From: Tricholoma matsutake
Taxonomy: Eukaryota; Basidiomycota; Agaricomycetes; Agaricales; Tricholomataceae
Assembly: GCA_026075535.2 (NCBI GenBank)
Contig: AP026540.1
Location: forward strand, 10,974,001-11,038,000
DNA length: 64,000 nucleotides
Direction: 5' to 3'
A program made the position numbers and the translations under genes. The number at the start of each line of letters is the position of its first letter. The first letter of the stretch is position 1. The notes beneath the pieces were generated by a model. It ran no database searches and had not been told where the DNA came from. It was given only the letters and a program-made list of their open reading frames with translations. Positions 24,291-35,552 of this stretch are shown here, piece after piece.

Positions 24291-24621
24291 CTGCTGGATG
24301 AATTGAGGGTGTAGAGCCATGTAAGCTGGGCCATGGCCATAGAGACGGAGGGATGACGCTCTGAGCTTGTGGAGAGAGGGGGTTGAGAGACGAATTATGT
24401 CACAGGAGGGTAGAATGTTGGTGAGAAGGGTGGCAAACCAGAAGGTGGAAGATAGGTTGGAGGGGATGGATAATGTTGTGGGATATAACAGAGCAGATTT
24501 TGAGAGGCGGGAATGGGAGGTGTTTGATCTGGACCCTACAGGTGCATTGAGTCTAAGATCTAAGGTATGACCATGGATGCTGTTAACAGGACATGGTATG
24601 CATAATCAATAATGGAAGAAA
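24291..24621. other. Unassigned stretch before L2
   Basis: A 67-codon plus-strand open frame (24,367-24,570) is Arg/Glu-rich but matches no family I know. It may continue the duplicated unit upstream. L2 inserted downstream of it. Confidence 0.25.
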
Positions 24622-24625
24622 ATGT

Positions 24626-25781
24626 TGATAGGTTGTCTCCTCAGCTCAAAGGCCAATTCACCACTTTAACCACATTCTAATCACATCGGCTAACTCCTAT
24701 GATGTCCCAGATGCAGCGCGACCCAGTCTATCAATCCGATATCATATCGACCACATTGAAACATCACCAGCGACATTGACCGTACCGAGAAACCACATCG
24801 CACAACCTTAGGACTACTTTGAAAGCCCCTAAGATCCCTCTAAATGACCATCGAACATCCCTGATCAACTTCAAACAGCCGCAACTGTGATCGAACATCG
24901 TCGACCATCGTCGAGCATTATCGATCAATATCGAGAGACTACCAGCGACATCAGGTGCCACATTTGTTATCTATATGGTGGAATACCATGCGCCAGGAAG
25001 TATTCCAACTCATGCTCAAACCTGCTGATAGTAGGTCAGCCTCGTTCCATGTCCCTATCACATACAGAACCCGCTGGATGGATTATTGGGAGACTTAGAG
25101 TGGTTTATACACAAAGGACAGTCCCTTTTTAGTTCTATACCCTTTATTACTCTTTCATCATATGATATATCTCTTTCTTGTTTGGATTCCAGTCTCCTTT
25201 TTGGCCTCATGCCTTAACTCATATATTTTGCCTCATGTTCTACACATGTTTCTCATACCATTTTAGGAAGTTTCTTTAAAATATATAAAACTCTGTAGTA
25301 TCTACTTGGAAATACAAGAAATCATCTTTACATATCGTCTCGTATAAAGTTCTAAGAATCAGATCTATCCTCTAAACAATCGAAGCTTCTACGAGTTTTC
25401 TCAATTGACGAGAAACCTCTGCGATCATCCTCGTCCTCGATCCTCTATTGACCCTGTCATCATTGGCACTAGTAACCATCCCGACACTTTGTAGCCATCA
25501 GCTATAGCCTTCATATACTATTGACCTATTGAAAGGTCCCCAGAATTCACACATTGACCATCGACAATAAACATTGTTCACCGTCGATCTCATCGATCGG
25601 ACCGTGCCAAACACCTTCATCTCCTATAGCACTACCTTCACAACTAGTACCAACTAGTTGTCTTCCCATAGGTTGGACCATGAACATTCGGAACGTCTCG
25701 CACCCTTCCTCTAACTCATGCAAATATCATCGGTTGCCTCATCGGCTGTCTTTGGTGGTTTTCCCAGGTTGAGTATCATCA
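24626..25781 (+). repeat. LTR-like repeat, copy L2 (1,156 bp)
   Basis: It begins TGATAGGT and ends GAGTATCATCA. It is flanked by ATGT (24,622-24,625) and ACGT (25,782-25,785), a 4-bp TSD with one CpG->TpG change. It is near-identical to L1 and is an inverted relative of L3. A TATA-like run (CATATGATATAT) lies in its middle. There is no coding region. Confidence 0.75.
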
Positions 25782-25785
25782 ACGT

Positions 25786-27017
25786 ACAACTCAGCTGGCA
25801 GCGGCGTATCTCAGGAGGAATGTCCTACAGTGTATTTGTAGAGTTACAGTGCCCAATAAGATTTTTGGGTCTTGAATATGCACATCAGTAATATAAATTA
25901 TTATAAACAGTGCCGAAGCACCTTGAATCCCTGATGAGGCTGGTGTGAGTATGTGGCTCTGGGAGATGATAGAGACAAAGTGTTTCGCAAAAGTAACAGA
26001 GAGTTGAACTTGAAAATCGAATGGGAGAATGCTGAAATTGTACTAGAGCACTACAATGTCGGGTGCTGGCTAAGCATATGATGGAGATCCTGAAATGACT
26101 AGTAATGTAGGTCATCACTGAATTTAAACTCTGACACTGCTCACTCTTGGGAGAAACCCATTTGTGAACTTCCCTACACACTTTCCCACTGTTCTACACA
26201 GCTGAAAAAATTTGCAGGTTCTGCTCAGTTTGAACTGACTTTGAACCTGAACCTTGAGGTTCTGCATGTCCAGTTCTCAGTTCAGTTCTCAGTTCTAACT
26301 GTCCTCCTCCTGTGGTTCAGTTCTGGTTCACAGTTCGGGCAAATACCTCACAGAACTGGACAGACTCGGATGACATTGATGTAATACTTCTCATTGCTAA
26401 CATATCACTCCACTATTGAAGCTCATTCCTCAAGGTTGGGTTGAAGGTAAGACTCAACAACCAATTAGCCAGCCATGTTTATATTTTATCTAGCTCACCA
26501 TTCAGTGCTTCTGCAACATTCACTAGATAAATTCAAACACTTGCTGTCAAAATACATGGCAATATATTCCACATCAATTGGAAGGAACTTGTAAGTGAAT
26601 CAGTCAACTTTCAACATATTTCAAGATCTGGCATTTATTCTGTACAAACATGAGTCACAGCCATGACTGCGACTTTGATGGTGATTGAAAGAGTGAACCA
26701 GTCAGTGACGAGGATACAAGAATGACAAACGCATTGTTGGGATAGAGGAACATATTCTGACATGATGAAAGCATTTCAAGGGACATGGTAGACATACACA
26801 CATGTAACAACAGTCTACTAATATTACTAGTTGCATCTTGTGTTTGCGCCATGCTTGGTGTTCAGAGAAACACTATTAGTCTGGTGACGCTTGCCCTAGG
26901 ATTCTAGGAAAGAGCAGCAGCAATGATTGAATTGTCACGTATGCTAGCTAATGTGTAAGTACATTTTCACAATTCGGCATGCATGGGATATTCGAGATGC
27001 TCTTCCTCTTCTCCCAT
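25786..27017. other. Unassigned stretch between L2 and GH92
   Basis: At 26,215-26,345 short GGTTC/CAGTTC motifs recur (CAGTTCTCAGTTCAGTTCTC type), resembling subterminal repeats of a hAT-type MITE. I found no TIR pair. Open frames at 25,885-26,181 and 26,655-26,852 (minus) are not supported by any motif. Confidence 0.3.
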
Positions 27018-30000
27018 TCACAACTCATCCATGCCCGGATTATTGGCCTGCTTCGAAAGGATATCATTAGAACAGATCAGATGGAGGAATAATGAAGAAG
27101 AATAGAGTAAACTTACCAGAAGCCCATTTCCCCAGTCCTCCACTTTCGCACTCATTTCAAACACAATCTCACCACCATTTGCAATGTCCTCGTGTCACAC
27201 AGTAGGTACATTTGTTTTCCTCCCATTGATCATCAATGACTTAATGAATGGCTTTGATGGCGCATCCTTCACGGTAATCCTGAGCATCTGCTTCTTCCCC
27301 CTGTCTGCTTTGCTCAGGTGGGGTTGTGGTGGAAGGTTGATTGTAACATTGTCAAAAAATGATCTTTTATGCAGAGAGAAAAATTCAAGTGACCAAGGGT
27401 TGAGTATGTGATTGAACATATGAGCCAACAATATATACTCCAGAAATGGGATTGACAGGGTAGAAACCCATAGCGCTGAAGATATACCAAGTGCTCATCT
27501 GGCCACAGTCTTCATTCTATTTGGATTGATCCTGTATCAGCATCCAAAGGTTGCAGGCAAAAGCCAGCCTCAAACAATATACTCACTCCAGACAACCCAG
27601 TAGGCGTGTTATTATAGTTTTCCTGTGGGATTTCACATACATGCTCCTGTGTCTTGTATGCAGCTCCAGCTAGTGCATATAGATATGGGATATGATGTGA
27701 CGGCTACAGAGAAATTAAGTTGCTGAGCACCTGAACAAAACAATAAAAGGCGAGGCGAAATACCTTGTTCGTATGATCATTATAACCTCCATTGAAATGG
27801 GCATCCAAACTCTTCACAAAGCTTGCATTCCCACCTCTCTTTTCGATTAGTCCCGGGATGTCATGAACAATGTTGAATAAGCCCATTTATCTCCTGATTT
27901 TATACATCAGAGATATCCTAGAGCAATTACCATTGAAGGTAAACATACCCTCAGTCCACCTGCGATCCTCTCCTGCCCAAGTCCCATCCTGGTTTCTTGC
28001 CTCCATAAACCCAGTGTTGGCATTGAATAACATAAACAGTGTACACATTGCGCATTTGAGGAGGAATGATGTGATGTTGAGCAGTTTTCCCAATGCAACA
28101 CCAAGCTTATAATTGTCATCTATGGCAGGATTTAGACTACAGCTGGCAGGATAAAACCATGTACTTACACATGTAATCTAATGTCCTAGAAGCACTCTCC
28201 GAGTGAATGTCATCCGCTACCCAGCCTTTATTTTCGATGCCATACACAGATGAGAGTCCCGCCTGGACTTCATAATCTACATTCTAAGATTTAAACATTT
28301 AGTGTATTGTATTTTGATAGAAAGGAAATAACACCTCTTCTTGGTCTGAATACCTGTAATGAAATGGGATTGGAATCAGTGCAAGAAAAAAATAGAGGTA
28401 GAGAAGATAATTATGAAACAGTTGCATCATCTTTTGGGGGTATGGTAGTGTCCTTCCATACTGCCTCCCAGCTGACCTCCCAATCAAACCCTTGAATGCC
28501 TTTGACAACCGCTTCAGCAATCAGCGAGTCTGCATGTGTCCCGACCTTGGAAAATGGAGAATCAATAACTACTGACTATCAAAGAAGAGAGGGAAGGTAC
28601 CATTATATTTGTCTCTGTAGAATTGAGGAGAATAAAAATGTGAAGTGTAACAGCACCAGTATTTACCAACAAACATAGGTAACCAGCCTCCCTGTAATCC
28701 GATGGCTTTAGATATAATGACAGAAAGAAATTTCAATTCAAGTTACCTCTTTGAAATCAGCCAACATACTCATCACCATTCTGGGTCATTCCGCCTGGAA
28801 AGTATCCTATTAGTTATTATTGAGACATGAAACATTATGAAATGCAGAAAATGACAATGATGTACCCAAATAGAATACCCAGTATATGACTCTCTGCCAT
28901 CGGCCTTGTGTATTTTGCCATCGTATCCAGAATAGTAGGATCCTTCTTCGTGTTGCTCTGAAGGATACTGATGAAGACAACTATTATGGAAAGACCATTA
29001 AAAGTGGACAGATTCTACTTCACCTGCAGGGCATGTGTGATCCCCATCCAGAAGATATCCTTCTGCACCTCCATAGTGCCTTCCAAAGCAAAACAGCCCA
29101 GTTTCTCTGCCCATGCAGAACACATTATCTGAGCTGTGCATTCAAGTGTTTGTGGTCTAGCAGTATGGGCACCTTGCATCTGTGAGGTTCCATGGTCGGG
29201 GATTTCAGCGTTGATGTTCTGTGTGGCTTGATCCACAGATATGAATGAAGTTCCAATGCAAATGGTCACAGTCACCTGTCCTGTTGTATCTGCTGAAAAA
29301 AGTGCATAACCAGAGAGTAATTTTCCGCTGCCATCAAGCATTTCAGGGTGAATAGTGGTGTTCTGTACCACCCCATACATTGGAAACTTAGGCTGTTTAA
29401 TGGGCCAATACATCGGATTGTAGTCAAAACGTGCGCAATAGTAACCCCGGAAATTCTTTATGTGAGGGAGGGTGGAGGTTGGCGTAATGATGGAGTCCTG
29501 CCACTTGTCGTTGGAGCCACAAATTTCTTGTATGTGGGTATGGGAGCTGGTATTGGAATGCGCATGGATCATAACGGTACCCTGTGGGAAGGAGATATTC
29601 ATAGGAGTGGATGTTAGAACAGAAGGTCGCGAGGATTCCAGGATGATATATGGGATATCTGTTTTGGGGTTTGAGAGAGAGAATGTGAAGCGGAGGTGGC
29701 CTACCCTCAAAGCTATGTGATGGCAATTACATGGTCAATTGTGGCTAAATCCCATCTTGGAAACAGGGTGAAACTTACTGGCAGATTGTTCAACTAATAC
29801 CTCACCATCCACCCCATCCTCAAGCATGATAGAGTAATATGAAGGTGTGATTACTTCTGTCTCCTTTTTCATTCTCATCCCTCTTTCTCAAAAGCCAGTG
29901 TTTACCTTCAGCACCTCACCATGACTTACACCTGGGACAACAACAACGGGGCCACTCTCACCCATCCAAATAGCAGGTTGCCTGGTCCCTTGGAAACCGT

Positions 30001-30327
30001 GGATTGTGTCACAGTCCAGTTATACGGCATAACTGAGACATAGTTTTGGTGCATCTGTGCTACCCAGCCAGTCATTGCAAACTGTGGTGCAGTGGATGGT
30101 ATCATCCCTCTGGAGCCATTTGGAGTATCCCCACCATTTCCTATAAGTCTGGAAACCAAGGAATTATAAACATGTACGCTGACTGTGGGAGCGACTTACA
30201 ACTTGATGTGATTGACTGCATCGCTTTTGGGATCAGAAAAGCCAGTAGATGCTACTATATTGGCAGAATTAAGCGCTAGCAATGAGAATATAAGCAACAT
30301 TTCCTGTAGAAATGCTTGGTATAACAT
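27018..30327 (-). pseudogene. GH92 alpha-1,2-mannosidase, decayed
   Basis: GH92 enzymes are calcium-dependent exo-mannosidases that trim alpha-1,2-linked mannose; fungal ones are usually secreted. The ATG at 30,327 opens a hydrophobic N-terminus (LLIFSLLALNSA) that fits a signal peptide. Recognisable blocks in order: GMIPSTAP..GMTGW-like at about 30,100; the beta-sandwich region at 29,015-29,710, ending with QVTVTICIGTSFIS and EKLGCFALEG; KGWVADDIHSESASRTLDY at about 28,205; TGFMEARNQDGTW at about 27,990; HFNGGYN at about 27,785; SHHIPYLYALAGAAY at about 27,690; and NEDCGQMSTWYIFSAMGFYP at about 27,480. The C-terminal sandwich ends at a TGA at 27,018-27,020. An in-frame TGA at 27,195-27,197 sits just before the conserved H-E-D-I block. 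Exons are split by short GT-AG introns. The family is confident; whether any product is made is doubtful. Confidence 0.85.
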
Positions 30328-31245
30328 GTTTTCGGAGAGGTTGTTGAACTACATTCTGCGGCCCAAACCTCCAGGTTACAAAGGCACGTGGCCACTTCTC
30401 TTGGTAAATTTCAAGTGCTCAAGCTCTTCGCCTTGACTTTACTTACTATCATGTTTTCGAATCTGAATTTCGACTAGTATACTGTATTGGCCATTCGACC
30501 AAGAACTCAGACAAATATCATTGGAAATAACTCACTGCTCATCAATCTGGTGCTGCTTGGGCTACTACTGGTCTTACTTGGGTCTTATCATGATGACAAT
30601 TTACAGTTTACAAATTGCAAATGCAACCCCAGTTCCCTGTGTGACATCTTGCGATACTTTGAGGATGTATCACATTCCTACCCCCAAATTGGTCAGGGCT
30701 TTGGTGCATTTGTTGATTCCTTTCTTCCAGGGACCTGATTTATAACACCAGCAGGCTCAGCTATTCACTGTGAGGCTATCTAATATACTCTTTGGTATCA
30801 CACACATGGTTCTTATGGGAATAGTAATTGAAGGAAAGTCGCAGATAGAGTTTCCAGACTAGTAGGAATTTGGAACAATGTTGACGTGTTGACGAGTTTG
30901 AGAAACAACATTCAATAAATATGTTTGTGTGAGGTTGTGGGCAGTGTAGTGCATCTGGGGATAGATGAATGGATCACAGAAGATCACGGATGTGTGCTAA
31001 ATCCAGGGTCCTGCCAAATTCAAGGAACAAGTTCAACAGTTTCCCACCAATGTTGGCTGATGTTGGTTGTGGTTGTGACTCGTCGTGAGGGGTCTTCTCT
31101 CAATCACCTATGTTGGGCATAACATGGCTCTTTTCTGGAGGGCAGCCTTGCTGGACTTGTGACCTGCAAATCTCTCCTTTCTAACTTGCTTTCTTGGTTT
31201 TCATTCGCTTCTGCAAGGTTCTAGTTACATCTAACTGTTCCTTGA
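30328..31245. other. Unassigned stretch upstream of GH92
   Basis: It presumably includes the GH92 promoter region. An 83-codon plus-strand frame at 30,487-30,738 has a hydrophobic start but no recognised motif. No repeat boundary is seen. Confidence 0.3.
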
Positions 31246-32731
31246 CATTATGGCAACCCAATGTTTACCTTTGTCCATTCCTGCACAACCCAATCGAAGT
31301 GCTTTTCCTTCTTCAATTCCATCTGCCCACCCGTCCACCAGCAGCATTTCCTACAACAACAACCCAAACCTCTCGGTTGCTTTGTCCCCCTCCCCTCTGT
31401 CAAACACCCCAAGTACTTCTTCTGGCATCCCAACTTTTAAGGTCTTCTTCCTTTCGGCCCAAATTAACATTTGACTCCTGTTTTCTTCATGGTACCTTCA
31501 AGTCCCCATGGACAGAGTCCTTTCGCCAATTTTAACTCTGTGTGAAGGTTCATGTCAATGAGCTGGGGCCAAAGGTTGTCTGAGTCGGCTCTGGAGATGC
31601 CTGTCATCTCGATTGACAGGAAGTCAAACACTTTGGAGGAGGTTGCTGTTTGGAAATCCGGCTCGTATTCAAACTTCGAGAATGATAACCAGCTGCTGAA
31701 CCTACCTCACTCTTCAAATTGATTTCATGACAATGATGATACAATTGTATTTTCAGGTAAATATCATCATATTCTCTGATTAAGGCCTGGTTAACTCCCG
31801 ATCTAGGTGTTGCACCTCAGTGTTGCAAGCACTTTCCCCAGGCCTTCCAATTTTGGCAGATCTCTCCACAATCATTAAAGCAGACATCTCAAGAATGTCC
31901 CAACACCTCCCTTCTTCATCAAGGTCCTCACCTTTGTTGTCTCCCGAGTCCTGCCCTGCCCTCCCCAATTATTTTGCTTCCTGCTGCCTGAAAAACCAAG
32001 TCTGAGAGGGGAAATGATAGAGAAATGGACAAGGGAGTGGAGGCAGACACTTCTGTATTCAATCTCTCTATGATGCACCTGACAAACCAGGCCTCAGATG
32101 CCTTGTTGGACAGAGACTCTAATGCTGCCTCAGAGTGGCTCAGCATGGATAAAGCGATGGTGACAATTTGAGACCCTTTGACTTACCCTCACCTCCACCT
32201 CGCAAATGTGGGTCCTCAGGCTTGGCAGCAGACCAGAGTTTCAACTTAGGTGTACTAGATCTGGATCTAGCAACCCTTCTCAGCCCCAATCGCCTCCCAA
32301 ATGGCAGTGCAAATGTAAAGCTCCATTCTATGGTTCCTCAGCCATCAAAAAATCACCACCCATAATTGATCTCTCACAACCTTCACCAGTATCAGCACAT
32401 TTTCCACCATCACCCTCAGGTTCAAGTGCTGGATTCACACCATCACCTTCATCTCTGATGTTCCCACCAGCCAGTGCATCATCCCCAAGCTCCCCTAAAT
32501 CTGTTTCTCGCTTGCAACCTCCCAAGCAGCAGTCTTCTCTACCACATCTCCATCCACCAGGATGGCATTCTCCCTCTCGGGCTGAACTTTACACTGCCCC
32601 ACATAGTCCTGGAGGAATCCAGTGGGACTCAGTACCCTAAAGTCATACCATAATGGAAAGTCAATTTACAAGTTTCAAGTGCTTTGGACTTCATGAATTT
32701 CACAAAGTACCTACAAAATAAACTTGTTCAA

Positions 32732-32815
32732 AGCAGGGATTGAACTCTAGAACTCATGATCAAGAATCACATGCCAAACCAAACAAGTGCTTAACCAGTT
32801 GAGCCACAGGAGAAT
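32732..32815 (-). repeat. tRNA-like segment, left end of D (outward-facing)
   Basis: On the minus strand, box-A-like GTGGCTCAACTGGTTAAGCA and box-B-like GAGTTCAATCCC are about 45 nt apart. It is closest to the left copy in element A. Confidence 0.67.
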
Positions 32816-34107
32816 TATTAGCTGCAATATAGAAGTGTATTTATACCCTCAAACTCAAACTTAGGTATTTCTCTCTCCAAGCTCACAATTAAGATCAAAT
32901 AAAATTTATTAACTACATCCCTCACATTGGACATGAGGGATACACCATTAATTACATAAGAAAAAACCTCCCCCACACAAGGTGCGAGGGGAGTCCTACA
33001 AATATATACATATAAAACTAATCTCCCCTCGTGTCAAACATGAGGGGAGCACTACAATTATAAAGAAAAAGAAAGAAAAACCCCTCACCCATGTAAAACA
33101 TGGGCGAGGGGGAAGGTATTACCATAAATAAAAAATGAAAAAAACCGCCCCACGCAAAATACGGGGGCAGCCTGGTGAGTTGTGCCTGTCATCCTGTCCC
33201 CATCATCCTGGGTGCTGGGCCTTCGTCGTCGCTGTCCTCATTGTTGCTGTCCTGGGCATCGTTTCCATGCTGCTCCTGGTCGTGCCCTTCCTGGTCGTCG
33301 TTGCCATCCTGGCCGTCTCCCGCTGTTGCGTTCCCTGGTGCTGGTGTCCTGTTGTCATTGCATGGTCATCTCCATCCTCACACCTGTTTGTTGTCCTGGC
33401 TTCACTGTCGCTGTCCTGGCGGTGTTGTGTTCCCTGGTGCTGGTGTCCTGTTGTTGTTGCATGGTCGTCTCTGTCCTCACACCTGTTTGTTGTCCTGGCT
33501 TTGCTGTCGCTGTCCTGGCGGTGTTGCATTCCCTGGTGCTGGTGTCCTGTTGTTGTTGCGTGGTCATGTCCATCCTCGCACCTCTCCTTCCACCCTGCAA
33601 GCAGTTGCTCGCAGCGGTGGTGCTGGGTGCTGGGTCATGCTTGTCATCCATTGTCCTCCCTGTCCCATCATTTTTGTGGTTGTCTGTTGTCCTCCCATCC
33701 TTGTCTTGCCACCCCGCTGCTCTTGTCATTTGCGGCTCCTCGGCTCCATCTCCATGGTCCTCATTGTTGCTCCCTGTTTCCACCCCGCGAGCAGCTGCTC
33801 ATGGCGGTGGAGGGTGCAGTGGTGGTGGTGGGTCGCATCATACAACGAGAAACTATAAAAATTCAAAAGAAAACTAATATTAATCAAAAAAGAATGAAAT
33901 GAACACAAAAAAGACTTACCTGGGCCCATTTCCTTACGGCCCAGCCTTCCCTCTCTGCGTCATCGTTCTCCATTTCTTCGTTCATCATTCGTCGTTCATC
34001 GTTCGTCGTTTTTCGTTTGTCATTTGTCATCTGTTGTCTGTCATCTGTTGCTCGCTCATCGTTCTTCATTTGTTGTTTGGTGTCGTCTTGTTGTCATGAT
34101 ATAGTTA

Positions 34108-34200
34108 GAACCTAAAGAAGGAAAGAAAATATTAGTTAGTTCAATAAAAAAAAGTAAAAAACATAACCTGGGCCCCAAACGATATCTGTCATCATTTGGG
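34108..34200 (-). other. Conserved intron with GGGCCCAAA palindrome (element D)
   Basis: On the minus strand: GGGCCCAAATGATGAC...GTCGTTTGGGGCCCAG-type palindrome, donor GTTATGT, branch AACTAACTAAT, acceptor TTTAG, then GTTCTAAC. The donor is weak, but the layout is the same as in B, C and G. Confidence 0.62.
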
Positions 34201-34435
34201 CCCGAGGTGGTTCAAATGCAGCCATTGGCGGCATTAGACGGGGTGGTGGTGGCCATAGGAGCAGTGGCAACAGGTGTTGACAGAGGGGAGGCAGTGGAAG
34301 GGAGGTGGCATCATTGTCGAGAGTGGTGATGATGGTGGATGATGAGCTGGCAATGTTGATATGCGGCTGTATGCTTTGTCATGCACAGCTGCCCCAATGG
34401 TAACTAGAGCAGTAAGTGGACATACCTCATAAGTC

Positions 34436-34510
34436 TATGTGGTGTAGTGGTTATATTGGCCATGCTAGAATGTTGTTGTCTCATGCCTAGGGTTCAATTC
34501 CAGCTCATGT
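34436..34510 (+). repeat. tRNA-like segment, right end of D (outward-facing)
   Basis: Box-A-like GTGGTGTAGTGGTTATATT and a good box B, GGGTTCAATTCC, lie about 45 nt apart. It faces right, towards the TIR. Confidence 0.66.
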
Positions 34511-35552
34511 CATTTATTTTATTACTTAGTAGTAGTAAGGACTCCTGGTTCAATCCTACTGGATTCCTGGTGAGTCCTGGTGAGTCCTGGTGAGTCCTGA
34601 TGAGTCCTGATGAGTCCTACAGAGTCCTGGTTACTCTTATAGAGTCCTACAGGATTCCTGGTCAGTCCCCCCAGATTCCTGAGAGTCCAAGTCCTGGGGA
34701 ATTTCTGGAATAGTACCAGAAAGAGCCTGATTTACCAGGAATATACCAGGACTGAACCAGGAATTCCACTAGAGGAAAAACAGCCAGGAATGCAACATTT
34801 GGTGAACAATGGCTGTGGCAGGGATAACCAGGATTCCTGGAGGATTACTGGAGGAATCCTGGTAGTCCTACCAGGAAGACCAGGATTCCTCCAGGAATAT
34901 GTGGGGCAGTGTAAAGAGCTCCTCTCGGGCATCCGTCACACCTGCTAACATTGCATCATTTGGGTCGCCAGCGGATGAAAGTGAGAGGACAACTATCAGC
35001 ATCAGTACCACTAGAAACTCCTCAGAATGAACCCAGACTCCAATGACAATGCCCTCACAAAGACATACTCCATTCCCGCCCTCCCCATTATCCCTCTTTA
35101 CAGCCCCATGCAGCTCAAGCTCTATGAATGCCAGCACATCAGTCCTTCCATATTCTGTTCCATTGATCTCCGCATGATGTAATGTTGTTGCCCTACAACC
35201 ACCGGTCTTTACTTGATTTCCACCAGTCATACCAAATTGTCCCCCTCTCCATACTATATGGTTGGGCGGTTGACGATTGAGGACTCCGAGTTCGAACAGT
35301 ACATATGTAGATGAACTAGTGCTAAAAATGCCACTGGATACTCATCTGTCACTGAATGTCAAAAAATCACATTCCGTCAGACTTGGAGGCTTGAAGGGGG
35401 AATCAGGACTGATCCACATGTATTGAATATGTATATTAGCACTCTGAAGACAACACAAAAACATAGCGATGAAAGCAGGCTGTAACAGTTGCGGGTAATG
35501 AAAGGATGACAAAAAAGACATATGCACAACCAATGTAGATATCAATCACTTA

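Larger units (their letters stand above)
32582..34921. mobile_element. Non-autonomous TIR element D
   Basis: The left end is CTTTACACTGCCCCACATAG and the right end, reverse-complemented, is CTTTACACTGCCCCACATAT. It has a perfect 8-bp TSD, CTCTCGGG (32,574-32,581 and 34,922-34,929). It is 2,340 bp long. The interior follows the A/B/C plan: minus tRNA-like (32,732-32,815), G/C-run hairpins (32,925-33,170), GAGCA hairpins (33,589 and 33,780), minus-strand intron (34,110-34,170) with GGGCCCAAA palindrome, plus tRNA-like (34,436-34,510), then a subterminal tandem array of TGAGTCCTGG (34,555-34,660). A long imperfect repeat of a roughly 110-bp unit (CTGTTGTTGTTGCATGGTC type) fills 33,270-33,590. 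Confidence 0.92.
31250..35240 (+). pseudogene. Ser/Pro-rich protein gene, decayed and split by element D
   Basis: The ATG at 31,250 opens a 74-codon Ser/Pro/Asn-rich frame. Related Ser/Pro-rich frames continue at 31,820-32,005, 32,168-32,365 and 32,206-32,581, in shifting phase and with stops between them. At 32,581 the reading is cut by element D. Across D, and counting one TSD copy, the same frame stays open at 34,930 for about 30 codons to a TGA, then reads on as Ser/Pro-rich protein with two more TGA codons before about 35,200. Its composition resembles a disordered fungal regulatory protein, but I see no domain. Antisense Gly/Asp-rich frames in the same place look like shadows. Confidence 0.45.

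Noticed and set aside
1..25781. L1 and L2 as the two LTRs of one 25-kb retrotransposon
   Set aside because: The interior holds unrelated nested elements and no gag or pol, and L2 has its own 4-bp duplication.
33135..33902. Plus-strand open frames of more than 220 codons in element D
   Set aside because: They follow from roughly 110-bp repeats of CTG/TTG-rich DNA within the hairpin block; three frames are open at once.
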